Assembly: GCF_020297485.1 (NCBI RefSeq)
Contig: NZ_JAIWZC010000001.1
Coordinates: 5,146,001 to 5,210,000, forward strand
DNA length: 64,000 nt
Direction of reading: 5' to 3'
Source: Enterocloster clostridioformis
GTDB taxonomy: Bacteria > Bacillota > Clostridia > Lachnospirales > Lachnospiraceae
This document shows positions 55,053-64,000 of the stretch, one piece after another; within the stretch, counting starts at the first letter, position 1; every line of letters begins with the position of its first letter. A program made the translations under genes and the position numbers. The notes under the pieces are model-generated. The model searched no databases. It worked only from the letters and a program-made list of their open reading frames with translations, and was not told where the DNA came from.

Positions 55053-55432
55053 TGATGGCAAAAAGCTGCAGTATTGACGAGCTTGCCGATGTGATCAACG
55101 AGGGCTTACAGGAGTACGCCACACTGACGGCAACCGGCGTAAAGAAAGCGGTCCGTAAATCCGCAAAAACGGTGAAGGAACAGATTTCCGCCAATGCGCC
55201 GGTGAAGTCCGGACGGTATGCCAAAAGCTGGGTGGCGAAGACCACGGAGGAGAACAGCCAGAAGTTAGTGCAGACGGTGTGTTCCCCGACAAGATATATG
55301 CTGGCGCACCTGCTGGAAAAAGGCCGCGCCAAGCGGAGCGGCGGCCGTGTGGCTGGTAAGCCCCATATCGCCCCGGCGGAGGCAGCCGGTATCGAGCTGC
55401 TGACCAGCCTGATCGAAAAGGAATTGAGGTGA
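55052..55432 (+). CDS. HK97 gp10-like phage protein
   Basis: About 126 residues starting at ATG 55052 or 55055 after AGGAGGGG. The family pattern NAPVKSGRYAKSWV and YMLAHLLEKGRAKRSGG, with PHIAPAEAAG near the end, is clear. It is a head-tail joining component. Confidence 0.82.
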   Translation: MMAKSCSIDELADVINEGLQEYATLTATGVKKAVRKSAKTVKEQISANAPVKSGRYAKSWVAKTTEENSQKLVQTVCSPTRYMLAHLLEKGRAKRSGGRVAGKPHIAPAEAAGIELLTSLIEKELR

Positions 55433-55436
55433 GGAG

Positions 55437-55766
55437 ATGACGCACGATGATGTGCTGGCACTGATGGAGGCAATTAAGGCCGCTACTGGCTGCCCCTACG
55501 CCTACCACCATTTTGCCGAGGGGGAATCCCCGGACCCGCCGTTCCTCTGCTTTTTGTACCCGGATGAGGCGGAGTTCGGCGCGGACAATACCGTCTACCA
55601 TGCTTTCAACCATCTGGATATTGAGGTGTATACCGACCTCAAAGCCCCGGAACTGGAACAGAAAGTGGAGGCGGTGTTATCCGATTATGAACTTTTCTAC
55701 CATAAATCCGAAGTATGGATCGAGGAAGAGAAGATGTACGAGGTTTTGTATGAACTGACCGTCTGA
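55437..55766 (+). CDS. Phage tail completion-type protein
   Basis: 109 residues from ATG 55437, behind GAGGTGAGGAG. Acidic, with YHAFNHLDIEVYTDLKAPEL, consistent with the small tail-terminator-type protein that follows gp10 in siphophage modules. Assignment rests mainly on gene order. Confidence 0.65.
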   Translation: MTHDDVLALMEAIKAATGCPYAYHHFAEGESPDPPFLCFLYPDEAEFGADNTVYHAFNHLDIEVYTDLKAPELEQKVEAVLSDYELFYHKSEVWIEEEKMYEVLYELTV

Positions 55767-55771
55767 GAGGA

Positions 55772-57706
55772 CGGTTTTATTTTGAAGAAGCGGCAGAGGC
55801 CACGGGAGATACGGAGGAAAATAGCCGCATCCATGTGGAAAAGTGTACGGAGTGGCAGCGGCTCTTTACAAAAGACCGTTTTGCGCTGGCGGTATTCTAC
55901 GATGCACTGGCTGTCTATGCGGCACCGGCCAATGGCGGCATGAAGATCAACGGCGTGGATTACGGGAACGTGGCGGTGGTGGCAAACCGTGCGGAGGGCT
56001 ATGGCAGATACCTAGTATAACTCGATTTTAATAAGTTTACATTATTATCCTGAAAACCAAGGGAAACGTGCGCCCAAAGCACGGACACGTAAGCCAAGAA
56101 ATCAGATTACTACCAATGCTTAAATTGTAAGCTTATTTAAATCGAGTTATACTAGGCCAGAACCTGTTCCTGGAATACGGACAGATCACCCTGGACACGG
56201 CAGCAAAGACCATCCAGGTCACGCAGAAGATCCTGGCAACCTCCAACACGCACCAGTACTTCTGGCTGGAGGCCAATGAGGAGCCAGCGCCACTCCTGGA
56301 GTCGCCGGAACTGGAAGCCGGCCATATGCTGATCCTGGGCTATGACCGTGGTGCAGATACGCTCAATCTCTATAATACAAAGGCGTTCCAGGCGCTGGGG
56401 GTGAACGGCTCCTATATCGCCGCATGGTACCAGAACCAGCTGTGGTATCCGCATATGAACCCCAGCCTGTCATTTGTTGTGGACGGCACTGAGTATAAGG
56501 CGGGCCAGCTGTTCGCGTCGGAGCAGAAAAACAATTATATCGAAAAACGCTACCAGGCGAAGTTTACGGAGCTGGACAATAAATTCAGCCGTTTAGTCAC
56601 TAATACTGTGTACCTTGCCAGCGGCGCTTTCACGATTGACCAGGAAGCTGGTAAGTTGCAGATCACAAAAAGGACGCTGGGCGCACCGGAGAATTTTCAT
56701 TATTTCTGGCTAGAAGCACAGAAAGCGCCTGTGGCGATGGCAGACAATACGCCGTTGGCTCCCGGCGGCTCCAATTACCCCATGCGTATCCTCGCCATGG
56801 ACAGGAGGGATTCCTCCAGCTTACCGCCAGCCCAGATGGAGATGCCTTGGGCGATATCGTTTCGCCGTCCCATTGGGACTGTATGGAGGGACGTCAGTTC
56901 TCCATGTTTTTCGATTGCCTATCCAGATATGAAGGTAGGGAGAACTTGTACCGTGTGACGAACAGCAAGGGCCTGACGAGGAATGAATACTGCCTGAATT
57001 ACACACCGGCTGCTGACGATACGGATTTCAAAGTCAATGTGATCCGGCTGGATGGGGAAACGATGGCAGCCGCAGAGAGCAAACCTGTCACAGTACGTGT
57101 GCATCATCCGCTGCCGAAGAAGCTGGTGAAAAATATCTGCATCTGCGGCGATTCCCTGGTGGACTGCAACAAGGTGGCGACGGAGGTTTACCGGCTGCTG
57201 GCAGAGGACGGAGACTGTGAGGTCAACCAGCTCGGTACCAGGGGTTCGGCAGACGGCAGGCATGAGGGGCGCGGCAGCTGGAGATGGAAGGATTACCTGC
57301 AGGGCGAGGATTATGCGGGGAAGAACAACGCCTTCTGGGATGTGGAGAAGGGGCGGTTGGATTTCCAGAAATACTGCGCCACCAATGGGTATGACGGCAT
57401 CGGTTTATGCGGCCCCGGTGCGGATTATTCGTATCTTGTGAACAGCAGCATGGGCATCTTCCGCAAGAGCATGAGCACACTGAACCTTGCGCTCATTAAG
57501 GCGTTTGACGAAGGCGCATACAAAGAGAATGCGACCTGCTTTGCGCATGGGCTGCGGACGGACCGCAGGCTGGCATTCCCTTATACAGATAAAGCTGTGA
57601 CAGACCGGTATGAGGAAACCAGCCGGACGCTGACCAACAGCATCCATCCCAGCACCAGAGGGTATCAGGCATGGGCAGCCGGCTATTATTGCCAGATTCG
57701 GGCATC
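55772..57706 (+). pseudogene. Phage-type SGNH hydrolase gene, truncated, frameshifted and split by a MITE
   Basis: The frame reads EEAAEATGDTEENSRIHVEK to 56012, is cut by the 138-bp MITE, and resumes in register at GQNLFLEYGQITLDT. It shifts near 56800. The second half has the SGNH nucleophile block CICGDSLVDC near 57145 and the late catalytic SIHPSTRGYQAW near 57640. The start is missing and the 3' end is fused to a recombinase fragment. Intact relatives are tail-associated esterase-like proteins. Confidence 0.72.
56015..56152 (+). repeat. CTAG-targeting MITE, copy 1
   Basis: 138 bp with ends GTATAACTCGATTT and its complement, TA on both sides (56013-56014, 56153-56154) and CTAG as the full target. 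Inside is a GTGC/GCAC hairpin. No coding capacity. Removing it with one TA restores the host frame (tyrosine-leucine-glycine). Copy 2 is at 62421-62558 in reverse orientation. Confidence 0.88.
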
Positions 57707-58027
57707 TACATCGCTTTTATCAAAAATGCTGTGGTCAAAGGCGACGAGGTGGAATACACAACAAACTTTGGTGTGAAGCTGATAAGCAGCGGCAACGGCC
57801 GGACGCTGGGAAGTTTCCTGGGCTTCCGAAGGGCGAACCCGGACGGCACTGTGGAATTCCTGGACGAGAACTGGAAGGTCAGCGGCAGGGGCGTGTGCTA
57901 TACGAGGAAGGAAATCAAGACTGGGGTGAAGGAGAAGAGTGTGAGTAAGGTGAGCATGGAACCTGACGAGAAACGGAAGAAGGCGCAGGAGCTTATTCGG
58001 CAGGTCAGGGAGGGAAGCGTAAAATAG
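57700..58027 (+). pseudogene. Large serine recombinase, C-terminal fragment
   Basis: About 108 codons beginning SGIYIAFIKNAVVKGDEVEY and ending REGSVK. It aligns with the tail of the recombinase at 1984-4284 (GIYCAFIESGVLQGD..., then RRTLTSFMGYKR vs GRTLGSFLGFRR). Catalytic and zinc domains are absent. It joins the phage hydrolase gene abruptly, marking the scar of a deletion that removed the element's integrase. Confidence 0.82.
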
Positions 58028-58036
58028 AAGAACAGT

Positions 58037-58108
58037 GTGCCCCACTGGGCCGGTGCATTGGAATGTAGAAATGACAATCTGATGAGCCTGCATGGTGGGG
58101 CGCTTTTT
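58037..58108 (+). terminator. Intrinsic terminator after recombinase fragment
   Basis: GTGCCCCAC pairs with GTGGGGCGC around a TGCA/TGCA inner stem; CTTTTT follows. Confidence 0.75.
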
Positions 58109-58315
58109 GTGTCTTCTGATAGCTTTTTGCTGTCTTTATGGGATTTCCACAAAGGGGCGCTGCCTGTTTTTAGTGGTTCCGTAGAATAATCTGGAGTGGC
58201 ATTGATTCCGGTTGCTATGTGCGGTTTTTTCGTATATCTTGTGGTGCTAAAGAACCTGACAAGTTGAATTTAAAGAGTTTGATGGTTCTGAAAAAAATAG
58301 CAGGAGGAGATGCAC

Positions 58316-58759
58316 ATGAGCGCACAGGAGAGATTAAGGAATATCGATGTTTTGAGTTATGAGCTGGAAACAGATGAGATGATTACAGCCCAGCTGGTGA
58401 AAACTTATCTGAGTGGCTTGCCCGAAGAAAATGCTTTGGAGATCATGCGAGGTGTGATGAAGGGGTCTGTGATTCATCTGGCGGCAGAAGAGGCAGAGGA
58501 TGAGGGACAGCAGGATACAGAAGAATCCCGGCTCGTTGAAGGCAAACAGCTGGCGGCACTGATCGATACAGCGGTGGCAAGCATACACAGATGCTTGGAG
58601 GAGCATATGTTCTCTGCAAATACGGAAGAAGCGAAGGAAGCGCGGGCTATGGCCATTCGGGCGGTTGGTAGTATCAGAGGGAAGCTGACTGTGGAAAATA
58701 TATCGCCGGAGCTGCTGATATTCTTGACGGACTGCTATAGGGCACTGAGGAACCAATGA
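58316..58759 (+). CDS. Small helical protein linked to serine recombinases
   Basis: 147 residues from ATG 58316, chosen over ATG 58310 because AGGAGGAG then gives good spacing. All-helical and acidic. Its C-terminus (LIFLTDCYRALRNQ) and position after a recombinase tail and a terminator match the protein at 4514-4903. No domain is recognised. Confidence 0.68.
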   Translation: MSAQERLRNIDVLSYELETDEMITAQLVKTYLSGLPEENALEIMRGVMKGSVIHLAAEEAEDEGQQDTEESRLVEGKQLAALIDTAVASIHRCLEEHMFSANTEEAKEARAMAIRAVGSIRGKLTVENISPELLIFLTDCYRALRNQ

Positions 58760-58816
58760 GATAATGTGAATAAAAAGTTAATTTCAGTATCTTATTTTGG
58801 GAAAACGACTTTTCTG

Positions 58817-58845
58817 TTGACTTTTTCTGATATTTTAGGTATCAT
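58817..58845 (+). promoter_or_regulatory. Sigma-A-type promoter of the XRE-ImmA-PIN module
   Basis: TTGACT at 58817, a 17-base spacer and TATCAT at 58840. Only 44 bases separate it from the XRE start, so it is the likely promoter of all three genes and within reach of autoregulation. Confidence 0.75.
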
Positions 58846-58889
58846 TAACGGACAGAGAGGCATACTATGTTTCGAGAGGAGGCTTATCA

Positions 58890-59240
58890 ATGAAACATTT
58901 ATCTCAAGAATTGCTTGCTGAAGTTGTAAAAAGACAACGCAATAGCAAAAGTTTGACACAGGAACAGGTGAGCGAAAAAACGGGAATTAATAGAGCTATG
59001 ATTGGCCGAATTGAGAGAAAGGAATACATTCCATCTATCCCTCAGTTGGAAAGTCTGGCTACGACATTGGATTTTGATATCGACGGTTTATTCGTTGATG
59101 AAATGAAGCCGACTGTTTATACAGCATTTCGCGGTTCTCACCTGACAGAACAAGAACAAGATGGGGTGAATCATTTATTTGAAATGATGCTGGCAGTTAA
59201 GAAGCAGATCGTGTTAAGAAGGGCGTTGCATCATGAGTAA
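58890..59240 (+). CDS. XRE family regulator, possible antitoxin
   Basis: 116 residues from ATG 58890, behind GAGAGGAGG. The helix-turn-helix lies at about 5-65 (SKSLTQEQVSEKTGINRAMI, RIERKEYIPS). The C-terminus is helical. It overlaps the ImmA-like gene by eight bases. XRE plus COG2856 (ImmA/IrrE) pairs have been proposed as toxin-antitoxin or repressor-protease modules; here the XRE would be the repressor of the promoter just upstream. Confidence 0.87.
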   Translation: MKHLSQELLAEVVKRQRNSKSLTQEQVSEKTGINRAMIGRIERKEYIPSIPQLESLATTLDFDIDGLFVDEMKPTVYTAFRGSHLTEQEQDGVNHLFEMMLAVKKQIVLRRALHHE

Positions 59241-60111
59241 AGAGATTGAGCTTACTGCGCTGCAGATTGAGAATGTTCGAAAAAAAGCGGATGAAACCAG
59301 AAAGCTTTTTGGTATTTTTGGCGATGTTCCCATCGCTAATGATATTTTTATGCTTTTGGAAAAGAATAATATTATTCTTTGTGAATATCCCTTTGAGGCA
59401 TCTGAAGGTTCGCATACCGACGCTACCCTTACCCGCTTTGAAACAAGAGATGAACCCATTGTGTTTATTGGATTAAACACATCCCTGTATTATGACCAAC
59501 AGATATTTGCCCTTGCACATGAGCTATATCATTTTAAGACGAAAACAGGCAAATCATATACAGAAGAAGAAAATGAAGATCCATTGCTGGAAAAACAGGC
59601 TGACAGATTTGCAGCAGAGTTATTGTTGCCAAGTGGGACTTTACATTCACGTGTAGTTTCTGAGTTTAAATCGGAAATGATTAATGAGGCGCTTTATTTG
59701 CGGACATTAAGATTTATTGCAAAATTACAGTGTGAATGGTGGTTGCCATATCATGCGATAGTCAATCGTCTATACGAAGAGAAATACATCAATAAGTCTT
59801 TTTATGAGCATTTATACGCGATGAATGATCGGGATGACAAAAGTGTCTATTGTCGGATATTTAAAACACTTGATCCGGAGAAATATGCTTTGTTAAATAG
59901 CAGGACTCTTCGAAAAGGAGTGTCAAATGCTGCGCTTGAAACAATTCTGTTGAACTATGAGGATGGGGAAGTTCCAGATGAAGAATTAGTTGAACTTCTT
60001 ATGTTGTTTGGAAAGTCACCTGAAGATTTAGGATATGAATTGACAGTATCGCCGGATGATCTGGACGATTTAAATGATCTGTTTGAAGGCGGTGAGCAGG
60101 ATGAATGTTAA
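59233..60111 (+). CDS. ImmA/IrrE (COG2856) metallopeptidase
   Basis: 292 residues from ATG 59233, overlapping the XRE gene. The HELYH zinc motif lies in FALAHELYHFKTKTG, with the downstream Glu in KQADRFAAELLLP. The C-terminal ~130 residues form an extra helical part (LLNYEDGEVPDEELVELLML). It probably cleaves the XRE protein encoded upstream. It also overlaps the PIN-like gene downstream, so the three are translationally coupled. Confidence 0.87.
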   Translation: MSKEIELTALQIENVRKKADETRKLFGIFGDVPIANDIFMLLEKNNIILCEYPFEASEGSHTDATLTRFETRDEPIVFIGLNTSLYYDQQIFALAHELYHFKTKTGKSYTEEENEDPLLEKQADRFAAELLLPSGTLHSRVVSEFKSEMINEALYLRTLRFIAKLQCEWWLPYHAIVNRLYEEKYINKSFYEHLYAMNDRDDKSVYCRIFKTLDPEKYALLNSRTLRKGVSNAALETILLNYEDGEVPDEELVELLMLFGKSPEDLGYELTVSPDDLDDLNDLFEGGEQDEC

Positions 60112-60799
60112 TACAAAAGATATCAATCCTGCATTAGCCAGTCTTTTTAAGGATTGTGAGCAGGTGGTGTTCCTTGATGCAAATTTATTTATAGTTCCGG
60201 ATAGGAGTAAAATTGGTGCGAGGCCGATTGCATTTCAAAAATATCAGGAGTATTGGCTTGAACCACTTTTTGATGCTTTTCCGAATCTGGCAGTACATGA
60301 ATCAGTTTATGCGGAATTAGTCGAAGGAGCAGTAAAAGCTTTTGCTGATGAAAAGAAAGAAGAAGTTCCTACAAAGTTAAGAGTTTTTAAAGACTCGGAG
60401 CTAACTGGTTGTGAGAAAAATCTTTTTGAAATGCAGATTCACAAAATGGCACCTTTTTCTGGATATATTCCAGAGCGGGATAATGCAAAAGATAGAGGAG
60501 AAATTCATTCCCTTGCGTATATGGCTGTCAAAAGGTACTTATATTTTGCAGCTAACGATAACCTGCCAATGCAATTGATTTGTAAAGCCGAAGAGCTGGA
60601 AACTGGTTTGGATAACATGAGTCTGCTTCAGTCTTATGAGATACTATATTATCTTTACAAGACAGGAAGGTATGATAACAAAGGGCTTAGAATGTTGTAT
60701 AAGTATCAGTATTATTTAACCAGCCGAGAGAAAAAGCAGAACCCTGACTGGGGCAATTTCATTACTGCTATGGATGATTTGTATGGAAAAATAGAATAA
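60101..60799 (+). CDS. PIN-like domain protein, possible toxin nuclease
   Basis: 232 residues from ATG 60101, behind GGCGGTGAGCAGG, overlapping the previous gene by 11 bases. The first acidic motif is VVFLDANLFIV. A second is in HESVYAELVEG, a third in NAKDRGEIHSLAYMAVK, and a fourth Asp in FAANDNLP. This order of acidic residues fits a PIN-fold ribonuclease. It is longer than VapC toxins, with a C-terminal helical extension. Toxicity is inferred from the gene pairing only. Confidence 0.72.
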   Translation: MNVNTKDINPALASLFKDCEQVVFLDANLFIVPDRSKIGARPIAFQKYQEYWLEPLFDAFPNLAVHESVYAELVEGAVKAFADEKKEEVPTKLRVFKDSELTGCEKNLFEMQIHKMAPFSGYIPERDNAKDRGEIHSLAYMAVKRYLYFAANDNLPMQLICKAEELETGLDNMSLLQSYEILYYLYKTGRYDNKGLRMLYKYQYYLTSREKKQNPDWGNFITAMDDLYGKIE

Positions 60800-60810
60800 A
60801 CGGTAAAGTT

Positions 60811-60881
60811 GGCCCCGGTGGTTATTTTCCAATTTCACTACGACTTGTGAAGCAGGAGAGTGACCATCGGGGCTTCTTTTT
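60811..60881 (+). terminator. Intrinsic terminator after the XRE-ImmA-PIN module
   Basis: GCCCCGGTGGT pairs with ACCATCGGGGC; CTTTTTTG follows after TTC. Confidence 0.75.
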
Positions 60882-61019
60882 TGCCTGTTTCTACCACAGT
60901 CTTTTTAAATACGGATGATATTATCATTCACATTTTTACAACGAAAATAATGAGAACATCATCCGCATTTTTATAACGAAATTCCCCCGAATGAACATTT
61001 TAGGATATGTTCCCATTAC

Positions 61020-61056
61020 GACCGCTGATTTTTACATCGGCGGTCTTTTCTTTTTG
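61020..61056 (+). terminator. Intrinsic terminator
   Basis: Nine-base stem GACCGCTGA / TCGGCGGTC (one G-U), 8-base loop, then TTTTCTTTTT. Confidence 0.75.
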
Positions 61057-61097
61057 CGCTCAGAAAATCATATCCAGACCGCAATATGCTCATAGTC

Positions 61098-61160
61098 AGC
61101 TCATGACCTACCAGAATGTAGCTACATACCGCTATATCCAAGTAGGTTATGAGCTTTTTA
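61098..61160 (+). terminator. Intrinsic terminator
   Basis: 14-base stem AGCTCATGACCTAC / GTAGGTTATGAGCT with one wobble and a 30-base loop, followed by TTTTTA. Confidence 0.65.
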
Positions 61161-61201
61161 TGTGTTGATTAGCCTATTATTACACGAAATTGAGGGAAGG
61201 C

Positions 61202-61982
61202 AAATTTGTGGCCATCACGGATAATCGTAGGTACGGATGTGGAGAATGCTCGTCTGGCGAAAGCGGCACACACTTTCGCTGAGCTCCTGCAGGAAGGTGC
61301 AATTAAAGAGAATATTGATACACTGTTTATGGGATTTACTGAGGCAGAGGCTGTGAAGCTGTTTGCCAATACATATCTGGCATTAAGAGTAAGTTATTTC
61401 AATGAGCTGGACACCTACGCAGAGATGAAAGGTCTGAACACACAGCAGATTATCAACGGCGTTTGCCTTGATCCTCGTATTGGTACTCATTACAATAACC
61501 CATCCTTTGGTTACGGCGGATACTGTCTGCCGAAAGATACCAAGCAGCTGCTGGCAAACTATGCTGACGTGCCGGAAAATCTCATAGAAGCAATTGTGGA
61601 AAGCAATCGGACGAGAAAAGATTTCATCGCTGACCGGGTACTGGAGATCGCTGGTGGATACAGCACAAACGATGGCTGGGATGAAAATAAGGAAAATGAG
61701 ATTGTAGTTGGCGTATATCGCCTGACTATGAAGAGTAATTCAGATAATTTCCGGCAGAGCAGCATCCAGGGCGTTATGAAGCGAATAAAGGCAAAGGGCG
61801 CTACTGTAGTGATTTACGAGCCGACACTGAAGGATGGAGAGAGGTTCTTTGGGTCAGTCGTAGTTAATGATCTGGAGAAGTTCAAGGGAATGAGTCAGGC
61901 GATTATCGCTAATCGGTATGATAAGTGCTTGGATGACGTGAAAGAGAAAGTGTATACGCGCGACATTTTCCGGCGTGATTAG
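61202..61982 (+). pseudogene. UDP-sugar dehydrogenase, second 5'-truncated copy
   Basis: Homology to the enzyme at 13081-14067 starts abruptly at [12 protein letters not shown], about 40 residues further in than the first copy. It runs to the normal C-terminus at 61982. [15 protein letters not shown] with the catalytic Cys is retained, but the entire NAD-binding domain is gone. The two copies differ at many silent sites, so they come from different loci rather than a recent duplication. It heads a second capsule region. Confidence 0.83.
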
Positions 61983-62420
61983 GAATCCCTATCTTAAATT
62001 AATTGGCGGATGGAGGAAGTAATATGTATGAGAGAATAAAAATTATTGTTTGTGCCCATAAGAAATGTAATATGCCGAAAGATCCAATGTATCTACCGCT
62101 CCATGTAGGTGCTGCTGGAAAGAAGAATAAGGATGGGAGTCCATTAGATTTTGGTTATGTAAGAGACGATATAGGAGATAATATTTCTGATCGGAATTGT
62201 AACTTTGGGACACAGACCGGATTATATTGGGCATGGAAAAACCTTGATGCTGATTACAAGGGATGAAATCGAGCCGATGCTTGATAAATATAAAGTTTTC
62301 GTCCCTAAGAAGAGGCGATACTATATAGAATCCCTGTATTCCCACTATGCACATACCCATGATGAAACACATTTTCAAATAGTTGAGAAAATTATTAGCA
62401 GTGATTGTCCTGAATACCTA

Positions 62421-62558
62421 GTATAACTCGATTTAAATAAGCTTACAATTTAAGCATTGGTAGTAATCTGATTTCTTGGCTTACGTGTCCGTGCTTTGGG
62501 CGCACGTTTCCCTTGGTTTTCAGGATAATAATGTAAACTTATTAAAATCGAGTTATAC
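62421..62558 (-). repeat. CTAG-targeting MITE, copy 2
   Basis: 138 bp, reverse orientation relative to copy 1, with the same ends. TA lies on each side (62419-62420 and 62559-62560). The second TA is shared with the adjoining IS630. Confidence 0.88.
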
Positions 62559-62560
62559 TA

Positions 62561-63929
62561 GTACAGCATTGCCAAAATAATAATGAATAGACGTTGCTTT
62601 TTTATTGTAGTCGGTGCATAATAATTCTATCACTAAAGAATGGATGTGTTATTATGCGAAGGAAAACAATTGATACTATCCCGGTTTTATCTGATGCCAT
62701 GAAAAACATATTATCTGCTTTTTCAAAAAGCCGCTCCCTTCCGTCAGGACTGGTCAAAAGAGCCAGCATTGTCCTGCTTGCGTCACAGGGGGAACTCAAC
62801 CAGAATATTGCACCACAGGTCGGGCTTCATTATAATAATGTTGCCACCTGGCGCAGTCGGTTCCTCGCGGCGCTCCCAGCCTTGCGGAGGATTGAAATGG
62901 ACGACCCGAAAAAGCTTGAAGATGAGATACGGGCAGTCCTGTCCGATAAAAAACGCCCCGGTGCCCCGTCTGTTTTTACGCCGGACCAGATCATGCGGAT
63001 CATCGACCTTGCCTGCAGCAACCCAAATGATTTTGGGTACGAAGTAAGCCAGTGGAGTCTCCCGCTGTTAGTGGCAGAAATTAAAAAGCAGGGGATCGCT
63101 GAACAGATTTCTGAGAAATCTGTCAGCCGTTTTTTAAAAATGAGGTAGATTTACATCCCCACAAAATCCGTTACTGGCTTCATTCTTCGGAAAAGACGGA
63201 AGCCCCGGAATCTTTTGCGCGGAAAGTAAACGAAATCTGCGGCCTGTACCAGAGTGCCCAGGAACAAAGCCGGGAAGGTGCACACATTGTTTCCACGGAT
63301 GAAATGACCGGGGTACAAGCGCTGGAACATAAATATCCTGACAAGCTCCCATTACCCGGCCAGTGCGCCAAAATGGAGTTTGAGTATATCCGCCATGGCA
63401 CGACCAGCCTCATCGGGTTCTTTGATGTTGCAACGGGCCGTATGGAAATGCCGTATTTAAACTCCACACGCACAGAAGAGGATTTTGTGGAAGCCGTGAA
63501 AGCATTGGTAGGGACAGACCCGCAAGCCCCATGGACATTTATATGCGATGGCCTAAACACCCATAAATCGGAAGCCCTTGTCCGCTTTGTGGCAGAAGCC
63601 TGTGCCCTTGGCGTGGAGCTGGGCAAAAAAGGGAAAACAGGGATCCTTAAAAGTATGGAAAGCCGAGCGGATTTCCTGCATGACCCTTCCCACCGGATCC
63701 GCTTTGTCTATACTCCGAAACACAGTTCCTGGATGAACCAGATTGAGATATGGTTTGGCATCATTAACCGGAAGCTGCTGAAGCGGAAAAGCTACCTATC
63801 AATAGAAGAACTGGAAGCAAGCATCCTGCGCTTTATTGAACAATACAATCTTACAGCACACCCATTTAAGTGGACATATGCCGGGATACCATTAGTAATT
63901 TAATCACTGATATTTAAGCAATGCTGTAC
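62561..63929 (+). mobile_element. IS630-family insertion sequence, copy 2
   Basis: 1369 bp, nearly identical to copy 1. It begins right after the TA at the MITE's right end and is followed by TA at 63930-63931. It therefore inserted into the CTAG that marks the MITE border. Confidence 0.93.
62654..63903 (+). CDS. IS630 family transposase, copy 2 (programmed -1 frameshift)
   Basis: It has the same two-frame organisation as copy 1, with the slippery T-TTA-AAA near 63130. In the first frame one residue differs from copy 1 (Asn for Ser, in LACSNPNDFG). The DDE residues are unchanged, so the enzyme should be active. Confidence 0.85.
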
Positions 63930-64000
63930 TAGATGCCTTTAAAAAGGTGATGAAAAGAAAATGGGGATATATGTTCAATATGATGATCCTGGAGAGAAAT

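Larger units (their letters stand above)
60882..61201. other. Intergenic region with two further terminators
   Basis: No gene. A repeat CATTTTTACAACGAAA / CATTTTTATAACGAAA occurs at about 60931 and 60966. GACCGCTGA/TCGGCGGTC with a T-run is at 61020-61056. AGCTCATGACCTAC/GTAGGTTATGAGCT with TTTTT is at 61098-61160. Confidence 0.55.
62024..64000 (+). pseudogene. DUF4422 glycosyltransferase-like gene, broken and running off the window
   Basis: The start ATG 62024 follows TGGAGGAAG. The frame MYERIKIIVCAHKKCNMPKD through TGLYWAWKNLDADY is the typical start of DUF4422 capsule transferases. About 30 codons are missing near 62257 and the frame shifts, continuing RDEIEPMLDKYKVFVPKKRR to 62418. A MITE and an IS630 then intervene. 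The frame resumes at 63932 (DAFKKVMKRKWGYMFNMMIL) and leaves the window. Confidence 0.78.

Noticed and set aside
1..64000. tRNA or rRNA genes as integration sites
   Set aside because: I saw no cloverleaf or rRNA-like sequence by eye. A covariance-model scan would settle it.

Overview
The window is an accessory, mosaic stretch of chromosome from a gut Firmicute, most likely a Lachnospiraceae-type clostridium (inference). Support comes from tandem large serine recombinases, Rpn-type and DUF2325 proteins, TupA-like ATP-grasp capsule enzymes, AGGAGG-type ribosome binding sites, and AT-rich host genes set among GC-richer mobile genes. I see no rRNA, tRNA, CRISPR array or housekeeping operon. Most of the sequence is mobile DNA or cargo, and many genes are broken.

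Layout. 1-8.2 kb: end of an integrative element with two tandem large serine recombinases, a small helical protein, an Rpn-family nuclease and a DUF2325 protein. 8.2-10.3 kb: a group II intron with its maturase, followed by two structured inverted repeats. 10.3-12.4 kb: IS256 copy A. 12.4-13.1 kb: a non-coding array of 14-bp palindromes. 13.1-24.9 kb: a capsule/exopolysaccharide cluster with a 5'-truncated UDP-sugar dehydrogenase, PssD/PssE, two ATP-grasp enzymes, GT4 and GT2 transferases, a polymerase (wzy) split by IS256 copy B, an acyltransferase and a flippase. 26-30.9 kb: an IS91-type element whose tyrosine recombinase gene is split by an IS66 element. 30.9-37.4 kb: a compact five-gene cluster of STAND NTPase, U32 peptidase-like protein, unknown protein, HIT protein and a stand-alone copy of the STAND effector domain. 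This is the best candidate for an undescribed, possibly defensive, system. 37.6-38.6 kb: a sugar nucleotidyltransferase. 38.6-46.1 kb: a graveyard of IS66 copies, a MITE, an IS630 and truncated host genes (M42 peptidase, VanZ-like). 46.2-50 kb: an ImmA / zinc-ribbon / AlbA_2 operon diverging from a gene with a C-terminal HTH. 51-58.1 kb: an XRE regulator and a deleted prophage that ends in the 3' fragment of another serine recombinase. 58.3-60.8 kb: a small helical protein and an XRE-ImmA-PIN-like module. 61.2-64 kb: a second truncated sugar dehydrogenase and a DUF4422 glycosyltransferase gene broken by a MITE and a second IS630.

How it fits together. The capsule genes would make and export a polysaccharide: PssD/PssE and the GT2/GT4 enzymes build a lipid-linked repeat, Wzx flips it, Wzy polymerises it. 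The polymerase is currently interrupted, so this cluster probably gives no polymer unless the IS256 excises. Target-site duplications date the insertions: both IS256 copies, IS66 copy 1, a small MITE and the CTAG-targeting MITE/IS630 pair all keep matching duplications, so these insertions look recent and unrearranged.
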